A stretch of 43,027 nt of DNA from Hydrogenophaga sp. (GCA_018993155.1 JAGKSX010000010.1:1-43027); one strand, 5' to 3'; positions 17,021-25,114 are shown, counted from the first letter of the stretch. A program made the numbers and translations. Notes: generated from the sequence alone by a model not told the origin.

Positions 17021-17052
17021 TCTTGACACTTGTCAAGAAAGCTCCGTAGCAT
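17021..17052 (+). promoter_or_regulatory. Promoter with overlapping TetR operator
   Basis: The dyad TCTTGACA / TGTCAAGA (17021-17038, two-base centre) includes a perfect -35 TTGACA at 17023-17028. TAGCAT at 17047-17052 is a fair -10 after 18 bases. Binding to the dyad would block RNA polymerase directly. The SDR ATG follows at 17099 with AGGAG eight bases before it. Confidence 0.7.
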
Positions 17053-17098
17053 GGAGCCGTTCCTCGAAGAACACGGTCCACACACACAGGAGACAAAC

Positions 17099-17905
17099 AT
17101 GGCGAAGTTCGATCTGACCGGCCGCAAGGCCCTGGTCACCGGGGGCGCGCGCGGCCTCGGCGAAGGCATGGCGCAGGCGCTCGCGGCAGCGGGAGCCTCG
17201 GTGATGATTGGCGACGTGCTCACGTCGCTCGGCCAGGAGACAGCGGGCAAGCTCCCCGTCACCGGTGGCGCGAAGGCCGGTTTCGTGAAGCTCGACGTGA
17301 CGCAGGAGGCCGACTGGCAGGCGGCGGTGAAAGCCACGGTTGACATGCTGGGCGGCTTCGACATCCTGATCAACAACGCCGGCATCGAGGTCACCGCGCT
17401 GGTGGCCGACATCGAGCCCGAGGCGCTGCGCAAGATGCTGGACGTGAACATCGTCGGCACCGCGCTGGGCCTCAAGCACGCCTTCCGCGCCATGCGACCC
17501 AACGGCGCCGCCGGGAAGGGTGGCGCGGTGGTCAACATCGCCTCGGTGGCCGCCACCATCGCCTTCCCCGCCATCGCCGGCTACTCGGCGACCAAGTCGG
17601 CGGTGGACCGCCTCACCCGCGTGGCCGCGATGGAAGCCGGCAAGCTTGGCTACGGCGTGCGCGTGAACTGCATCTACCCCGGCCTGGTGCCGACCGAGAT
17701 GGGCATGAAGCTCGCCGGTGACGTGGTGGCCGCCGGCCTGTTCGCCTCGCCCGAGGCGGCAGTCGGCGCCATCATCGAGCAGACGCCTTCGGGCCGCCTC
17801 GGCGAGGTCGGCGACATGGCCGACGCGGTGGTCTTCCTCTGTTCCGATGCGGCCCGCTTCATCAACGGCGCGGGCCTGCCGGTCGACGGCGGCATGGGCA
17901 TGTAG
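17099..17905 (+). CDS. SDR family oxidoreductase
   Basis: A 268-residue classical SDR. TGGARGLG near residue 15 and the Asp at the end of strand 2 (MIGDVL) point to NAD as cofactor. NNAG, a catalytic Ser in VVNIASVA, and Tyr-x-x-x-Lys in YSATKSA are present; the C-terminus ends GAGLPVDGGMGM. It resembles 3-alpha/20-beta-hydroxysteroid or cyclic-alcohol dehydrogenases, but the substrate cannot be fixed. AGGAG precedes the ATG. Its TAG stop forms the first bases of the palindromic element 17903-18173, which separates it from the next genes of the same direction. The upstream promoter carries TetR operators. Confidence 0.9.
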   Translation: MAKFDLTGRKALVTGGARGLGEGMAQALAAAGASVMIGDVLTSLGQETAGKLPVTGGAKAGFVKLDVTQEADWQAAVKATVDMLGGFDILINNAGIEVTALVADIEPEALRKMLDVNIVGTALGLKHAFRAMRPNGAAGKGGAVVNIASVAATIAFPAIAGYSATKSAVDRLTRVAAMEAGKLGYGVRVNCIYPGLVPTEMGMKLAGDVVAAGLFASPEAAVGAIIEQTPSGRLGEVGDMADAVVFLCSDAARFINGAGLPVDGGMGM

Positions 17906-18173
17906 GGCCTGCTAACCCTATTTTTTCAAGATGCGTTGCGGATCAAAAAGGCCATGCGCAAGGCGCGAAACGCAGACGGGCCGGCGGCCCGGCGAGGCTT
18001 CGCAACGCGGCGCATGGCCTTTTTGGCCGCAACCCGAAGGGAAGGGGTTGAAAACAACGCCACTCTTCGTTGCACTCCTAGGCCAGACATCCAGTCTGGC
18101 CGTCGTCGCGCGCCTCGATTGGCGCTGTTTTCAACCCCTTCGCACTCGAAAAAAATAGGGTTAACAGGCCCTA
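17903..18173. repeat. Nested palindromic element with about 25-base terminal inverted repeats
   Basis: The outer ends are inverted copies: TAGGGCCTG, one differing base, then TAACCCTATTTTTT on the left (17903-17926), mirrored on the right up to 18173. Inside are two long stems: 16-base arms at 17944-17959 and 18010-18025, and 16-base arms at 18041-18056 and 18126-18141. The second loop holds a further stem GGCCAGAC/GTCTGGCC (18081-18088, 18094-18101). The whole can fold as a three-way cloverleaf on either strand. Open frames inside it show no codon signature of real genes and are taken as spurious. It fills the gap exactly, from the SDR stop to the ribosome binding site of the next gene. It looks like a non-autonomous repeat (MITE or large REP-like). 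Confidence 0.8.
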
Positions 18174-18183
18174 GGAGAACACC

Positions 18184-19314
18184 ATGAGCAGCAAGAAACC
18201 CGTCATCGTCTACGGCGCCTCCGGCTACACCGGCCGCCTGGTCTGCGAGTACCTGCGCGAGTACAACATTCCCTTCATCGCCGCCGGCCGCAGTGCCGAC
18301 AAGCTCAACGCCGCGATGCAGGCCAACGTGCCCGGCGTCGAGACCGCGAGCTTCGAGGTGGTGGAGGTCGAGCATTCGGTCAAGGCGCTCACCGAGCTGT
18401 TCAAGGGCGCCTCGGTCGTGCTCAACACCGTGGGCCCGTTCGCGAAGTTCGGCCCCGAGGTGGTGCAGGCCTGCCTGGCCGCGAAGTGCCACTACACCGA
18501 CACCACCGGCGAGCAGGACTGGCTGATCACGCTGGACGAGCAGTACGGCGAGAAGTTCGCCAACGCCGGCCTGCTGCTTTCGCCCGGCCTGGCGCAGATG
18601 TACACCACCGGCGAGATCGCCGCGCAGATCTGCCTGGAGACGCCGGGCCTGGACACGCTGGACATCGCGGTGTTCTGGGGCGGCAGCCCCACCATCGCGT
18701 CCACCCAGACCATCCTGGTCAACGCCGCCACCTCCAAGGCGTTCCACCTGCAGCAGAACCAGTACGTGGAATGGCAACCCGACGCCGGGCTCTACCAGCT
18801 CGCCATTCCCGGCCAGCACGAGATGGCGCTGGCCCTGCCCTGGGGCGGCACCTCGCACCCGGTGTGGTTCAGGCGCGACCCGCGCGTGGCCAACGTGAAG
18901 GTGCTGGGCGGCGTGTTCAACAAGCCGCTGATGCAGGGCGTGCCGCTGATCGTGGCCGCCGCGCTGGAGGCCACCAAGGACATGAACCCCGACGAGCGCT
19001 ACGCCGCGCTCGCGCAGACCGCGGCCGGCGTGATGAACACCATGCCGCCGCGCGAGAACCCGCGCATCAACAAGTCGGTCGATTCGGTGCACGCCTCGGG
19101 TCCGCTGGGCCGCGCGCACTGCGTCATCTTCGGCAACTGCAACTACAAGCAGACCGGGATGATGCAGGCCTTCGCCGCCAACTGGCTGCTGCAGCAGCCA
19201 CCGAAGCGCGTGGGTTTCGCCTCGGGCTGCCAGGCCTTCGGGCACCACGAGCTGCTCGGTGCGCTGCGCGGCTTCGGTCTGGTGCAGGCGCCGGTGCTGA
19301 CCGTGCACGTGTGA
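18184..19314 (+). CDS. Saccharopine dehydrogenase-like NAD(P)-binding protein
   Basis: A 376-residue protein with an N-terminal Rossmann domain: VIVYGASGYTGRLVCEYL at about residues 7-24, AAGRSADKL at the second strand, and VVLNTVGPFAKFG, the pattern of the saccharopine dehydrogenase/trans-acting enoyl reductase superfamily. A CHYTDTTGEQDW segment follows, as in that family. The C-terminal half is unlike lysine-pathway enzymes, so a lysine role is not supported. AGGAG eight bases before the ATG partly overlaps the end of the palindromic element. The gene is followed after 13 bases by an acyl-CoA synthetase, suggesting reduction or oxidation of a carboxylic compound before or after CoA activation. 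Confidence 0.8.
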   Translation: MSSKKPVIVYGASGYTGRLVCEYLREYNIPFIAAGRSADKLNAAMQANVPGVETASFEVVEVEHSVKALTELFKGASVVLNTVGPFAKFGPEVVQACLAAKCHYTDTTGEQDWLITLDEQYGEKFANAGLLLSPGLAQMYTTGEIAAQICLETPGLDTLDIAVFWGGSPTIASTQTILVNAATSKAFHLQQNQYVEWQPDAGLYQLAIPGQHEMALALPWGGTSHPVWFRRDPRVANVKVLGGVFNKPLMQGVPLIVAAALEATKDMNPDERYAALAQTAAGVMNTMPPRENPRINKSVDSVHASGPLGRAHCVIFGNCNYKQTGMMQAFAANWLLQQPPKRVGFASGCQAFGHHELLGALRGFGLVQAPVLTVHV

Positions 19315-19327
19315 AACAGGCCCTTCC

Positions 19328-20881
19328 ATGCGGCTGATCGACTACCTCGACAAGGGGGCCATGCTCGGCCCGGACGCGCCCTGTCTCTCGATGGGTGGCA
19401 TGGACCTGAGCTACGACGACGTGCGGCGCATCAGCCACCGCGTGGCGCGCGCGCTCGCGCGCACCGGCATCGAGCCCGGCGCCAAGGTGGCGGTGCTGTC
19501 CAGCAACGACGCGCTGGCGTTCGCCTGCGTGTTCGGCATCTCGCGCGCGGGCGCCGTCTGGTGCCCGGTGAACCCGCGCAACGAGGCCTCGGAAAACCGC
19601 CACGTGCTCGACGCCTTCGACTGCCGCTGCCTGATCTTCCACAGCGCCTACGCGCCCATGGTCGAGCAGATGCGCGCGCAGCTGCCCAAGGTGCGCGTGT
19701 GCGTGTGCCTCGACGCCGTGCTGCCCTTCGCGCCCTCCTGGGCGCAATGGACCGACGGCACCAGCGACGAGCCGCTGGAGGTGCCTCCGGTGGACGACCT
19801 GGCCATGATCGCGGGCACCGGCGGCACCACCGGCCAACCCAAGGGCGTGATGCTCTCGGGCCGCAACCTGGAGACCATGAGCGCGCTCACGCTCATGGGC
19901 TACCCGTTCGACGGCCGGCCCACCTACCTCGCGCTCGCGCCGCTCACGCACGCGGCCGGCGTGCTGTGCCTGCCGGTGATGGCCCTGGGCGGGCGCGTGG
20001 TCATCATGCCCAGGCCCGACCTGGGCGAGTTCCTGGCGCTGATCGAGCGCCACCGCGTCACCCACACCTTCCTGCCACCCACGCTGATCTACATGCTGCT
20101 GCAGCACGAGCGGCTGGCGACGACGAAGCTCGATTCGCTGCAGTGCTTCTGGTACGGCGCCGCGCCGATCTCGGCCGCGCGGCTGGAAGAGGCGCTGGTC
20201 AAGATCGGCCCGGTGATGGCGCAGCTCTTCGGCCAGACCGAGGCGCCGATGATGATTTCCATGATGTCGCCGCGCGAGCACTTCCACGCCGACGGCAGCG
20301 TGGCGCGCGAGCGCCTCTCGTCCGCCGGGCGGCCCGGCCCGCTGGTGCAGGTGGCGACCATGGACAGCGAAGGCGCGCTGCTGCCCCCGGGCGGCACCGG
20401 CGAGATCGTGGTGCGCAGCTCGCTGGTGATGATGGGTTACTACCAGGACCCCAAAGCCACGGAAGAGGCTGGCCGCTTCGGCTGGCACCACACCGGCGAC
20501 ATCGGCCGGCTGGACGCGGACGGTTTTCTCTACATCGTCGACCGCGCGAAAGACATGATCATCACCGGCGGCTTCAACGTCTACTCGGTCGAGGTCGAGC
20601 AGGCGCTGATGCAGCACCCCGATGTGCAGGACAGCGCCGTGATCGGCCTGCCCGACGAGAAGTGGGGCGAGGCGGTGGTGGCGGTGCTGCAGCCGCACGC
20701 GGGCCGCAGCCTGCAGCCCGAGGAGATCATCGCCTTCGTGAAGGCGCGCATCGGCAGCGTGAAGGCACCCAAGCGGGTCGAGGTCTGGCCCGACCTGCCG
20801 CGCTCCAAGGTCGGCAAGGTGATGAAGAAGGACATCCGCGCCGAGCTGCTGGCGCGGCTGAACCGTCAGACCGGCGCCTGA
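19328..20881 (+). CDS. Acyl-CoA synthetase (AMP-forming)
   Basis: A 517-residue member of the ANL superfamily that activates a carboxylate with ATP and links it to CoA. The phosphate loop at residues 163-174 reads GTGGTTGQPKGV (usually TSGTTG at the start), followed by FGQTEAP (motif A5), YYQDP, HTGDIGRLDADGFLYIVDR and the C-terminal catalytic Lys497 in VGKVMKK. It resembles fatty-acid or feruloyl/aryl-CoA ligases; the binding pocket does not allow a firm choice. It closes the SDR, saccharopine-like, CoA-ligase set. Its last 16 bases overlap the end of the convergent LysR gene. Confidence 0.9.
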   Translation: MRLIDYLDKGAMLGPDAPCLSMGGMDLSYDDVRRISHRVARALARTGIEPGAKVAVLSSNDALAFACVFGISRAGAVWCPVNPRNEASENRHVLDAFDCRCLIFHSAYAPMVEQMRAQLPKVRVCVCLDAVLPFAPSWAQWTDGTSDEPLEVPPVDDLAMIAGTGGTTGQPKGVMLSGRNLETMSALTLMGYPFDGRPTYLALAPLTHAAGVLCLPVMALGGRVVIMPRPDLGEFLALIERHRVTHTFLPPTLIYMLLQHERLATTKLDSLQCFWYGAAPISAARLEEALVKIGPVMAQLFGQTEAPMMISMMSPREHFHADGSVARERLSSAGRPGPLVQVATMDSEGALLPPGGTGEIVVRSSLVMMGYYQDPKATEEAGRFGWHHTGDIGRLDADGFLYIVDRAKDMIITGGFNVYSVEVEQALMQHPDVQDSAVIGLPDEKWGEAVVAVLQPHAGRSLQPEEIIAFVKARIGSVKAPKRVEVWPDLPRSKVGKVMKKDIRAELLARLNRQTGA

Positions 20882-21783
20882 GCCAGCAGGGGCCCGGTGC
20901 GCTCCACGATGAAGTCGCGCAGGCAGCGCACCAGCGGCGTGAGCTGGCGCCGGCTGGGCAGCACCAGGAACAGCGGCACGGCTTCGGTGGTCCAGTCGGT
21001 GCACAGGGCCTGCAGGCGGCCTTGCGCCAGGTCATCGGCCACGTCGAAGAACGATTTGTAGGCGATGCCCTTGCCCAGCAGGGCCCAGCGCCGCACCGCG
21101 TCGCCGTCGTTGGAGACGTTGACGCTCTTCACGCGCACCGTGATCTCGGCCTCGGCGTCGCCGCGCGAGAAGCGCCAGCGGTCGTGCACCTCGTCGTAGA
21201 GCATGAAGCACAGGCAGTGATGCCCGCTCAGCTCGTGCGGCGTGGCGGGCGCACCGTGCCGCGCGAGGTAGGCCGGTGAGGCGCACAGCACGCGCCGGTG
21301 CGAGGCCGCCAGCGGCAACGCCACCAGGTTGGAATCGCGCGGCTTGCCGTAGCGGAAGGCCGCGTCCACCGGGTTGCTGTAGACGTTGGCGATGCTGTCC
21401 GAGAGCAGCAGGCGCACGTCCACGCGCGGGTGCGTGTCCTGGAACTCGTTGAGCCAGGGCAGCAGCAGGTTGCGCCCCAGGTCGGACGGCGCGGCGAGCT
21501 GCAGCACGCCTTGCAAGGCCTGCTCGCCCGCGCCGATCTGCTGGCTCGCCTGCTGCAGCGCCTCCAGTGCGGGGCGGCACTGTTCGAGGAAGCGCTCGCC
21601 CTGTTGCGTGAGCCGCAGGCTGCGCGTGGAGCGCACGAACAGCGGCACGCCGAGTTCCGCTTCCAGCCGCTTGAGGGCCGCGCTGGTGGCGGCGGGCGTG
21701 AGGTCGAGCGCGCGCGCCGTGGCCGACAGGCTGCCGCTGTCGACGGTGCGCACGAAGATGTCCAGGTCCTGCAGGGCTTTCAT
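20866..21783 (-). CDS. LysR family transcriptional regulator
   Basis: A 305-residue LysR-type regulator. The HTH covers residues 3-62 (LDIFVRTVDSGSLSATARAL, then AATSAALKRLEAELGVPLF), typical of the CrgA/AaeR-like subgroup, and the ligand domain follows with PSDLGRNLLLPWL and AFRYGKP. The start at 21783 gives the standard N-terminus; the open frame extends upstream to 21870 without support. It diverges from the Old Yellow Enzyme gene across a 104-base gap and probably controls that gene and the following reductase, perhaps in response to a quinone or other electrophile. No strong operator was recognised; a weak TCAA/TTGA dyad lies at 21789-21803. Confidence 0.9.
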   Translation of the reverse strand: MKALQDLDIFVRTVDSGSLSATARALDLTPAATSAALKRLEAELGVPLFVRSTRSLRLTQQGERFLEQCRPALEALQQASQQIGAGEQALQGVLQLAAPSDLGRNLLLPWLNEFQDTHPRVDVRLLLSDSIANVYSNPVDAAFRYGKPRDSNLVALPLAASHRRVLCASPAYLARHGAPATPHELSGHHCLCFMLYDEVHDRWRFSRGDAEAEITVRVKSVNVSNDGDAVRRWALLGKGIAYKSFFDVADDLAQGRLQALCTDWTTEAVPLFLVLPSRRQLTPLVRCLRDFIVERTGPLLAQAPV

Positions 21784-21887
21784 GATTTTCAAATTCTGCT
21801 TGAGGATGCATTCAAAAGCCAGGTGGTTTTTCAAATGAACGGATCGGGAGACCATGCTGTCCATTCCCACTTCACCGAAAGCCCACC

Positions 21888-22979
21888 ATGCCCTCCCACC
21901 TGTTCCGCCCCCTTGAACTCGGCCCGCTGCAGCTGCCCAACCGCCTGGTGATGGCGCCGCTCACACGCAGCCGCAGCAGCCAGCCCGGCAACGTGCCCAA
22001 CGCGCTCATGGCCACCTACTACGCGCAGCGCGCCGGTGCCGGCCTGATCGTGTCCGAAGCGACCCAGATCTCGCCGCAGGGCCAGGGCTACAGCTTCACG
22101 CCCGGCATCCACAGCGAGGCCCAGGTGGACGGCTGGCGCCGCGTGACCGACGCGGTGCACGCGGCGGGCGGGCGCATGGTGCTGCAGCTGTGGCACGTGG
22201 GCCGCATGTCGCACCCCAGCTTCCATGCCGACGGCCTGCCGCTCGCGCCCTCGGCCCTCTCGCCCGACGCCAAGGTCTGGGTGATGGGTGAGGACGGCGT
22301 GGGCCGCATGGTGGACGCCCCGGTGCCGAGGGCGATGACGCTGCAGGACATCCAGCGCACGATCGGCGACTACCGCCGCGCCGCCGCCAACGCCATGCGC
22401 GCCGGCTTCGACGGCGTGGAGATCCACGGCGCCAACGGTTACCTGATCGACCAGTTCCTGCGCACCACCTCGAACCACCGCACCGACGCCTACGGCGGTG
22501 GCATGCCGCAGCGCACGCGCTTCGCCGCCGAGGTGGCCGCTGCCGTGGCCAGCGAAGCCGGCGCCGAGCGCACCGGCATGCGGCTGGCGCCCTACATCAC
22601 CCAGCGCAACATGGACTGCCCCGAGATCGTGCCCACCATCCTGCACTTGGCGAAGCAGCTGGACGAGATCGGCCTGGCCTACCTCCACCTGGCCGAAGCC
22701 GACTGGGACGACGCGCGCCAGGTGCCCGACGCCTTCCGCCACGACCTGCGCCGCGCCTACCAGGGCCGCGTGATCGTCGCGGGCAAGTACGACGCGCCGC
22801 GCGCCGAGGCCATCCTCCAGAGCGGGCTGGCCGACCTGGTGGCCTTCGGCCGCTCCTTCATCGCCAACCCCGACCTGCCGGCTCGCCTGGCCGCCAACCT
22901 CCCCCTGGCCGCGCTCGATCCGGCCACACTGTTCGGCGGCGGCGCGCGCGGCTACACGGACTACGCTGTCGCGGCCTGA
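21888..22979 (+). CDS. Old Yellow Enzyme family FMN reductase (NemA-like)
   Basis: A 363-residue alkene reductase that uses FMN and NAD(P)H to reduce activated double bonds, maleimides, nitro-esters or quinones. Conserved segments are LPNRLVMAPLTRSRS, the substrate-binding HGAN in EIHGANGYLIDQFL, TSNHRTDAYGG and the phosphate-binding AFGRSFIANPDLP. The length matches NemA/PETN reductase (about 365). A zinc-independent quinone oxidoreductase gene follows with 36 bases, and a LysR gene is divergent, a layout common for reactive-carbonyl defence. The physiological substrate is unknown. Confidence 0.93.
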   Translation: MPSHLFRPLELGPLQLPNRLVMAPLTRSRSSQPGNVPNALMATYYAQRAGAGLIVSEATQISPQGQGYSFTPGIHSEAQVDGWRRVTDAVHAAGGRMVLQLWHVGRMSHPSFHADGLPLAPSALSPDAKVWVMGEDGVGRMVDAPVPRAMTLQDIQRTIGDYRRAAANAMRAGFDGVEIHGANGYLIDQFLRTTSNHRTDAYGGGMPQRTRFAAEVAAAVASEAGAERTGMRLAPYITQRNMDCPEIVPTILHLAKQLDEIGLAYLHLAEADWDDARQVPDAFRHDLRRAYQGRVIVAGKYDAPRAEAILQSGLADLVAFGRSFIANPDLPARLAANLPLAALDPATLFGGGARGYTDYAVAA

Positions 22980-23015
22980 ATGCCTCCCTCTGTCACCTCC
23001 TCTGAAAGCAAGACC

Positions 23016-24035
23016 ATGAAAGCCGTTGGATACCAGAAGCCCCAGGCCATCAGCGCCGCCGACTCGCTGATCGACATCACCCTGCCCGAGCCCGTGGCCA
23101 CGGGCCGCGACCTGCTGGTCGAGGTGAAAGCCGTGTCGGTCAACCCGGTGGACACCAAGGTGCGCAAGAGCAGCGCGCCGGCCGAGGGCGAGGCTTACAA
23201 GGTGCTGGGCTGGGACGCCAGCGGCATCGTCAAGGCCGTGGGGCCGGAGGTCACGCTGTTCCAGCCGGGCGACCGCGTCTGGTACGCCGGCTCCATCGCG
23301 CGCCCGGGCACCAACAGCGAGCTGCACCGGGTGGACGAGCGCATCGTCGGCCACATGCCGAAGTCGCTCGATTTCGCGCAGGCCGCGGCGCTGCCGCTCA
23401 CCGCCATCACCGCCTGGGAGATGCTGTTCGACCGCCTGGGCGTCGCCCCCGGCAAGGCGCCCAGCGCGCAGACGCTGCTCATCATCGGCGCCTCGGGCGG
23501 CGTGGGCTCCATCCTCACGCAGCTGGCCACGCGGCTGACCAGCCTCACCGTCATCGGCACCGCCTCGCGGCCCGAGACGCAGGCCTGGGTGAAGGCGCTG
23601 GGCGCGCACCACGTGATCGACCACGGCCAGCCGATCGCCGCCGAGTTGAAGCGCATCGGTTTCCCCCAGGTGGACCACATCGTGAGCCTCACGCAGACCG
23701 ACGCGCACTTCGACCAGATCGTCGAGGCCATCGCGCCCCAGGGGAAGTTCGGCCTGATCGACGACCCGGCCTCGCTGGACGTGACCAAGTTCAAGCGCAA
23801 GTCGGTCTCGGTGCACTGGGAGCTGATGTTCACGCGCGCGCTGTTCGGCACGGCCGACATGGTCGGCCAGCACCGCCTGCTCAACGAGGTGGCCGCGCTG
23901 GTCGACGCCGGTCTGATCCGCACCACGCTGGCCGAGCACTTCGGCCCCGTCAACGCCGCCAACCTCAAGCGCGCCCACGCCCTGATCGAGTCGGGCCAGG
24001 CGCGCGGCAAGGTGGTGCTGGAAGGCTGGGCCTGA
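23016..24035 (+). CDS. Zinc-independent alcohol dehydrogenase/quinone oxidoreductase family protein
   Basis: A 339-residue medium-chain dehydrogenase/reductase. The N-terminal domain carries VEVKAVSVNPVDTKVR and GWDASGIVKAVG; the Rossmann domain has LLIIGASGGVGSILTQLA. The structural and catalytic zinc cysteines are absent, as in quinone oxidoreductase and ZADH-type enzymes that reduce quinones or alkenals with NADPH. The start at 23016 is the conserved Met-Lys-Ala-Val; an upstream in-frame ATG at 22980 directly follows the previous stop and gives a non-conserved extension. It likely belongs with the OYE gene in one unit. Substrate unknown. Confidence 0.88.
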   Translation: MKAVGYQKPQAISAADSLIDITLPEPVATGRDLLVEVKAVSVNPVDTKVRKSSAPAEGEAYKVLGWDASGIVKAVGPEVTLFQPGDRVWYAGSIARPGTNSELHRVDERIVGHMPKSLDFAQAAALPLTAITAWEMLFDRLGVAPGKAPSAQTLLIIGASGGVGSILTQLATRLTSLTVIGTASRPETQAWVKALGAHHVIDHGQPIAAELKRIGFPQVDHIVSLTQTDAHFDQIVEAIAPQGKFGLIDDPASLDVTKFKRKSVSVHWELMFTRALFGTADMVGQHRLLNEVAALVDAGLIRTTLAEHFGPVNAANLKRAHALIESGQARGKVVLEGWA

Positions 24036-24042
24036 GGCTTTC

Positions 24043-24948
24043 CTAGCGCCTGGTCGCCTTCTTGTGCGCCGCGCGGGGCGTGGCGTCGGCGGGTGGCGAC
24101 ACGGTCTCGAAGAACGCGTGCACCATGCGCGCGCTGCGCCGCTCGGCCAGGCACAGCACGTGCGCGTAGGTGAAGATGTCCGCGTCGCTGATGCTCACCA
24201 GGTGCAGGCCCGGGCCGGGCACGAACTCCACCGTGGACACGGCGGCGATGCCGATGCCCTGTGACACGGCCTCGCGGATCACCTCGCGGCTGCTGATCTC
24301 CATCACCACCTCGGGCGCCACGCCGGCCTTGTTCAAGGCCTGCTCCAGCGCCTTGCGCGTGGTCGAGCCCTGCTCGCGCAGGATCATGCGCTCGCCCTGC
24401 AGCTCGGCCAGCCGGATGCTGCGGCGCCGCGCGAAGCGGTGCTCGCTGGCGGTGAAGATGCCCACCGGGTGGCGGCTGAACGGCACCGAGAGGAAACGGT
24501 CGTCCTTCACCAGCTGCGCGAGCACGCCCACGTCGGCGCGGTAGTCGAGCAGGCGGTCCAGCACGTCCTGCGAGTTGCCGGTGCTCACGCTGACCTTGAT
24601 GTCGGGGTAGTGCTGGCTGAAGTCCGCCAGCATCCGGGTCACGTGGTACGGCCCCACGGCGGCCACGCGCAGCTGGCCGGTGCGCAACTCGCCCGCGTCG
24701 CGCAGCAGGCTCACCGCGTCGCCCTCCAGGCTGAAGATGTTCTGCGCCAGCTGCATCAGCTGTTCGCCCAGCTGCGTGAGCTGCACGCGGCGCCCGCTGC
24801 GGTGGAACAGCTCCACCTTGTAGCTCTCCTCGAGAAAGCGCACCTGCGTGGTGATGGTGGGCTGGCTCACGTGCAGGTGCTCCGCGGCCTTGGTGAAGCT
24901 GCCCATGCGGGCCACGGCGTAGAAGGATCGGAGCTGGGTGAGTCGCAT
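24043..24948 (-). CDS. LysR family regulator of the phosphonate operon
   Basis: A 301-residue LysR-type protein. The N-terminus MRLTQLRSFYAVARMGSFTK, then HVSQPTITTQVRFLEE, is the HTH; the effector domain has VGPYHVTRMLADF and LREQGSTTRKALEQAL, a pattern seen in CysB/Cbl-like and phosphonate-cluster regulators. The tail is Ala/Lys-rich. It is divergent from phnD across 228 bases. No Shine-Dalgarno sequence is visible before the ATG, and a -10-like TATACA is so close that the message may be leaderless. The inducer is likely a phosphonate (2-aminoethylphosphonate, phosphonoacetate or similar), inferred from the neighbours. Confidence 0.88.
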   Translation of the reverse strand: MRLTQLRSFYAVARMGSFTKAAEHLHVSQPTITTQVRFLEESYKVELFHRSGRRVQLTQLGEQLMQLAQNIFSLEGDAVSLLRDAGELRTGQLRVAAVGPYHVTRMLADFSQHYPDIKVSVSTGNSQDVLDRLLDYRADVGVLAQLVKDDRFLSVPFSRHPVGIFTASEHRFARRRSIRLAELQGERMILREQGSTTRKALEQALNKAGVAPEVVMEISSREVIREAVSQGIGIAAVSTVEFVPGPGLHLVSISDADIFTYAHVLCLAERRSARMVHAFFETVSPPADATPRAAHKKATRR

Positions 24949-24970
24949 AGAAAAATTGTATAGAACTCCG

Positions 24971-24986
24971 CCAATCTTTGAATTGG
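24971..24986. promoter_or_regulatory. Dyad upstream of the phosphonate LysR gene
   Basis: CCAAT and ATTGG (24971-24975, 24982-24986) enclose six bases, 23 bases upstream of the lysR ATG. It is an AT-richer island and a reasonable LysR site for autoregulation and for phnD activation. Short arms make it tentative. Confidence 0.4.
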
Positions 24987-25070
24987 TCGCAGACCAGCGG
25001 CGGTGGTTTACTGACGTCCAGAGCAGTGCAGGAGTCGCCAGAACCACCGAATGCTCGTGATTTTTCATCG

Positions 25071-25088
25071 TTGTCACAGGCGCGTCAC
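25071..25088 (+). promoter_or_regulatory. Possible Pho box upstream of phnD
   Basis: Two direct seven-base units, TTGTCAC (25071-25077) and GCGTCAC (25082-25088), are separated by four bases, the 11-base period of PhoB sites. They match five and four of seven positions of the CTGTCAT consensus. Phosphate-starvation control of a phosphonate operon is plausible, but the match is moderate. Confidence 0.35.
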
Positions 25089-25089
25089 A

Positions 25090-25114
25090 CCCGGCTGAAA
25101 AACTCCAAGCCGGG
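25090..25114 (+). other. Leader hairpin upstream of phnD
   Basis: CCCGGCT (25090-25096) and AGCCGGG (25108-25114) form a seven-base stem with an 11-base loop, about 60 bases before the phnD start. No T-run follows, so it is not a terminator. It may be an mRNA leader structure; no known riboswitch is recognised. Confidence 0.4.

Noticed and set aside
17936-18187. Small open frame of about 83 codons within the palindromic element
   Set aside because: It is produced by the inverted-repeat sequence, has no ribosome binding site and no gene-like composition; frames of similar length exist on the other strand of the same element.
25002-25048. GGTGGTT/AACCACC inverted repeat as an operator before phnD
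   Set aside because: Arms are only seven bases with a 33-base spacer, easily due to chance in this composition.
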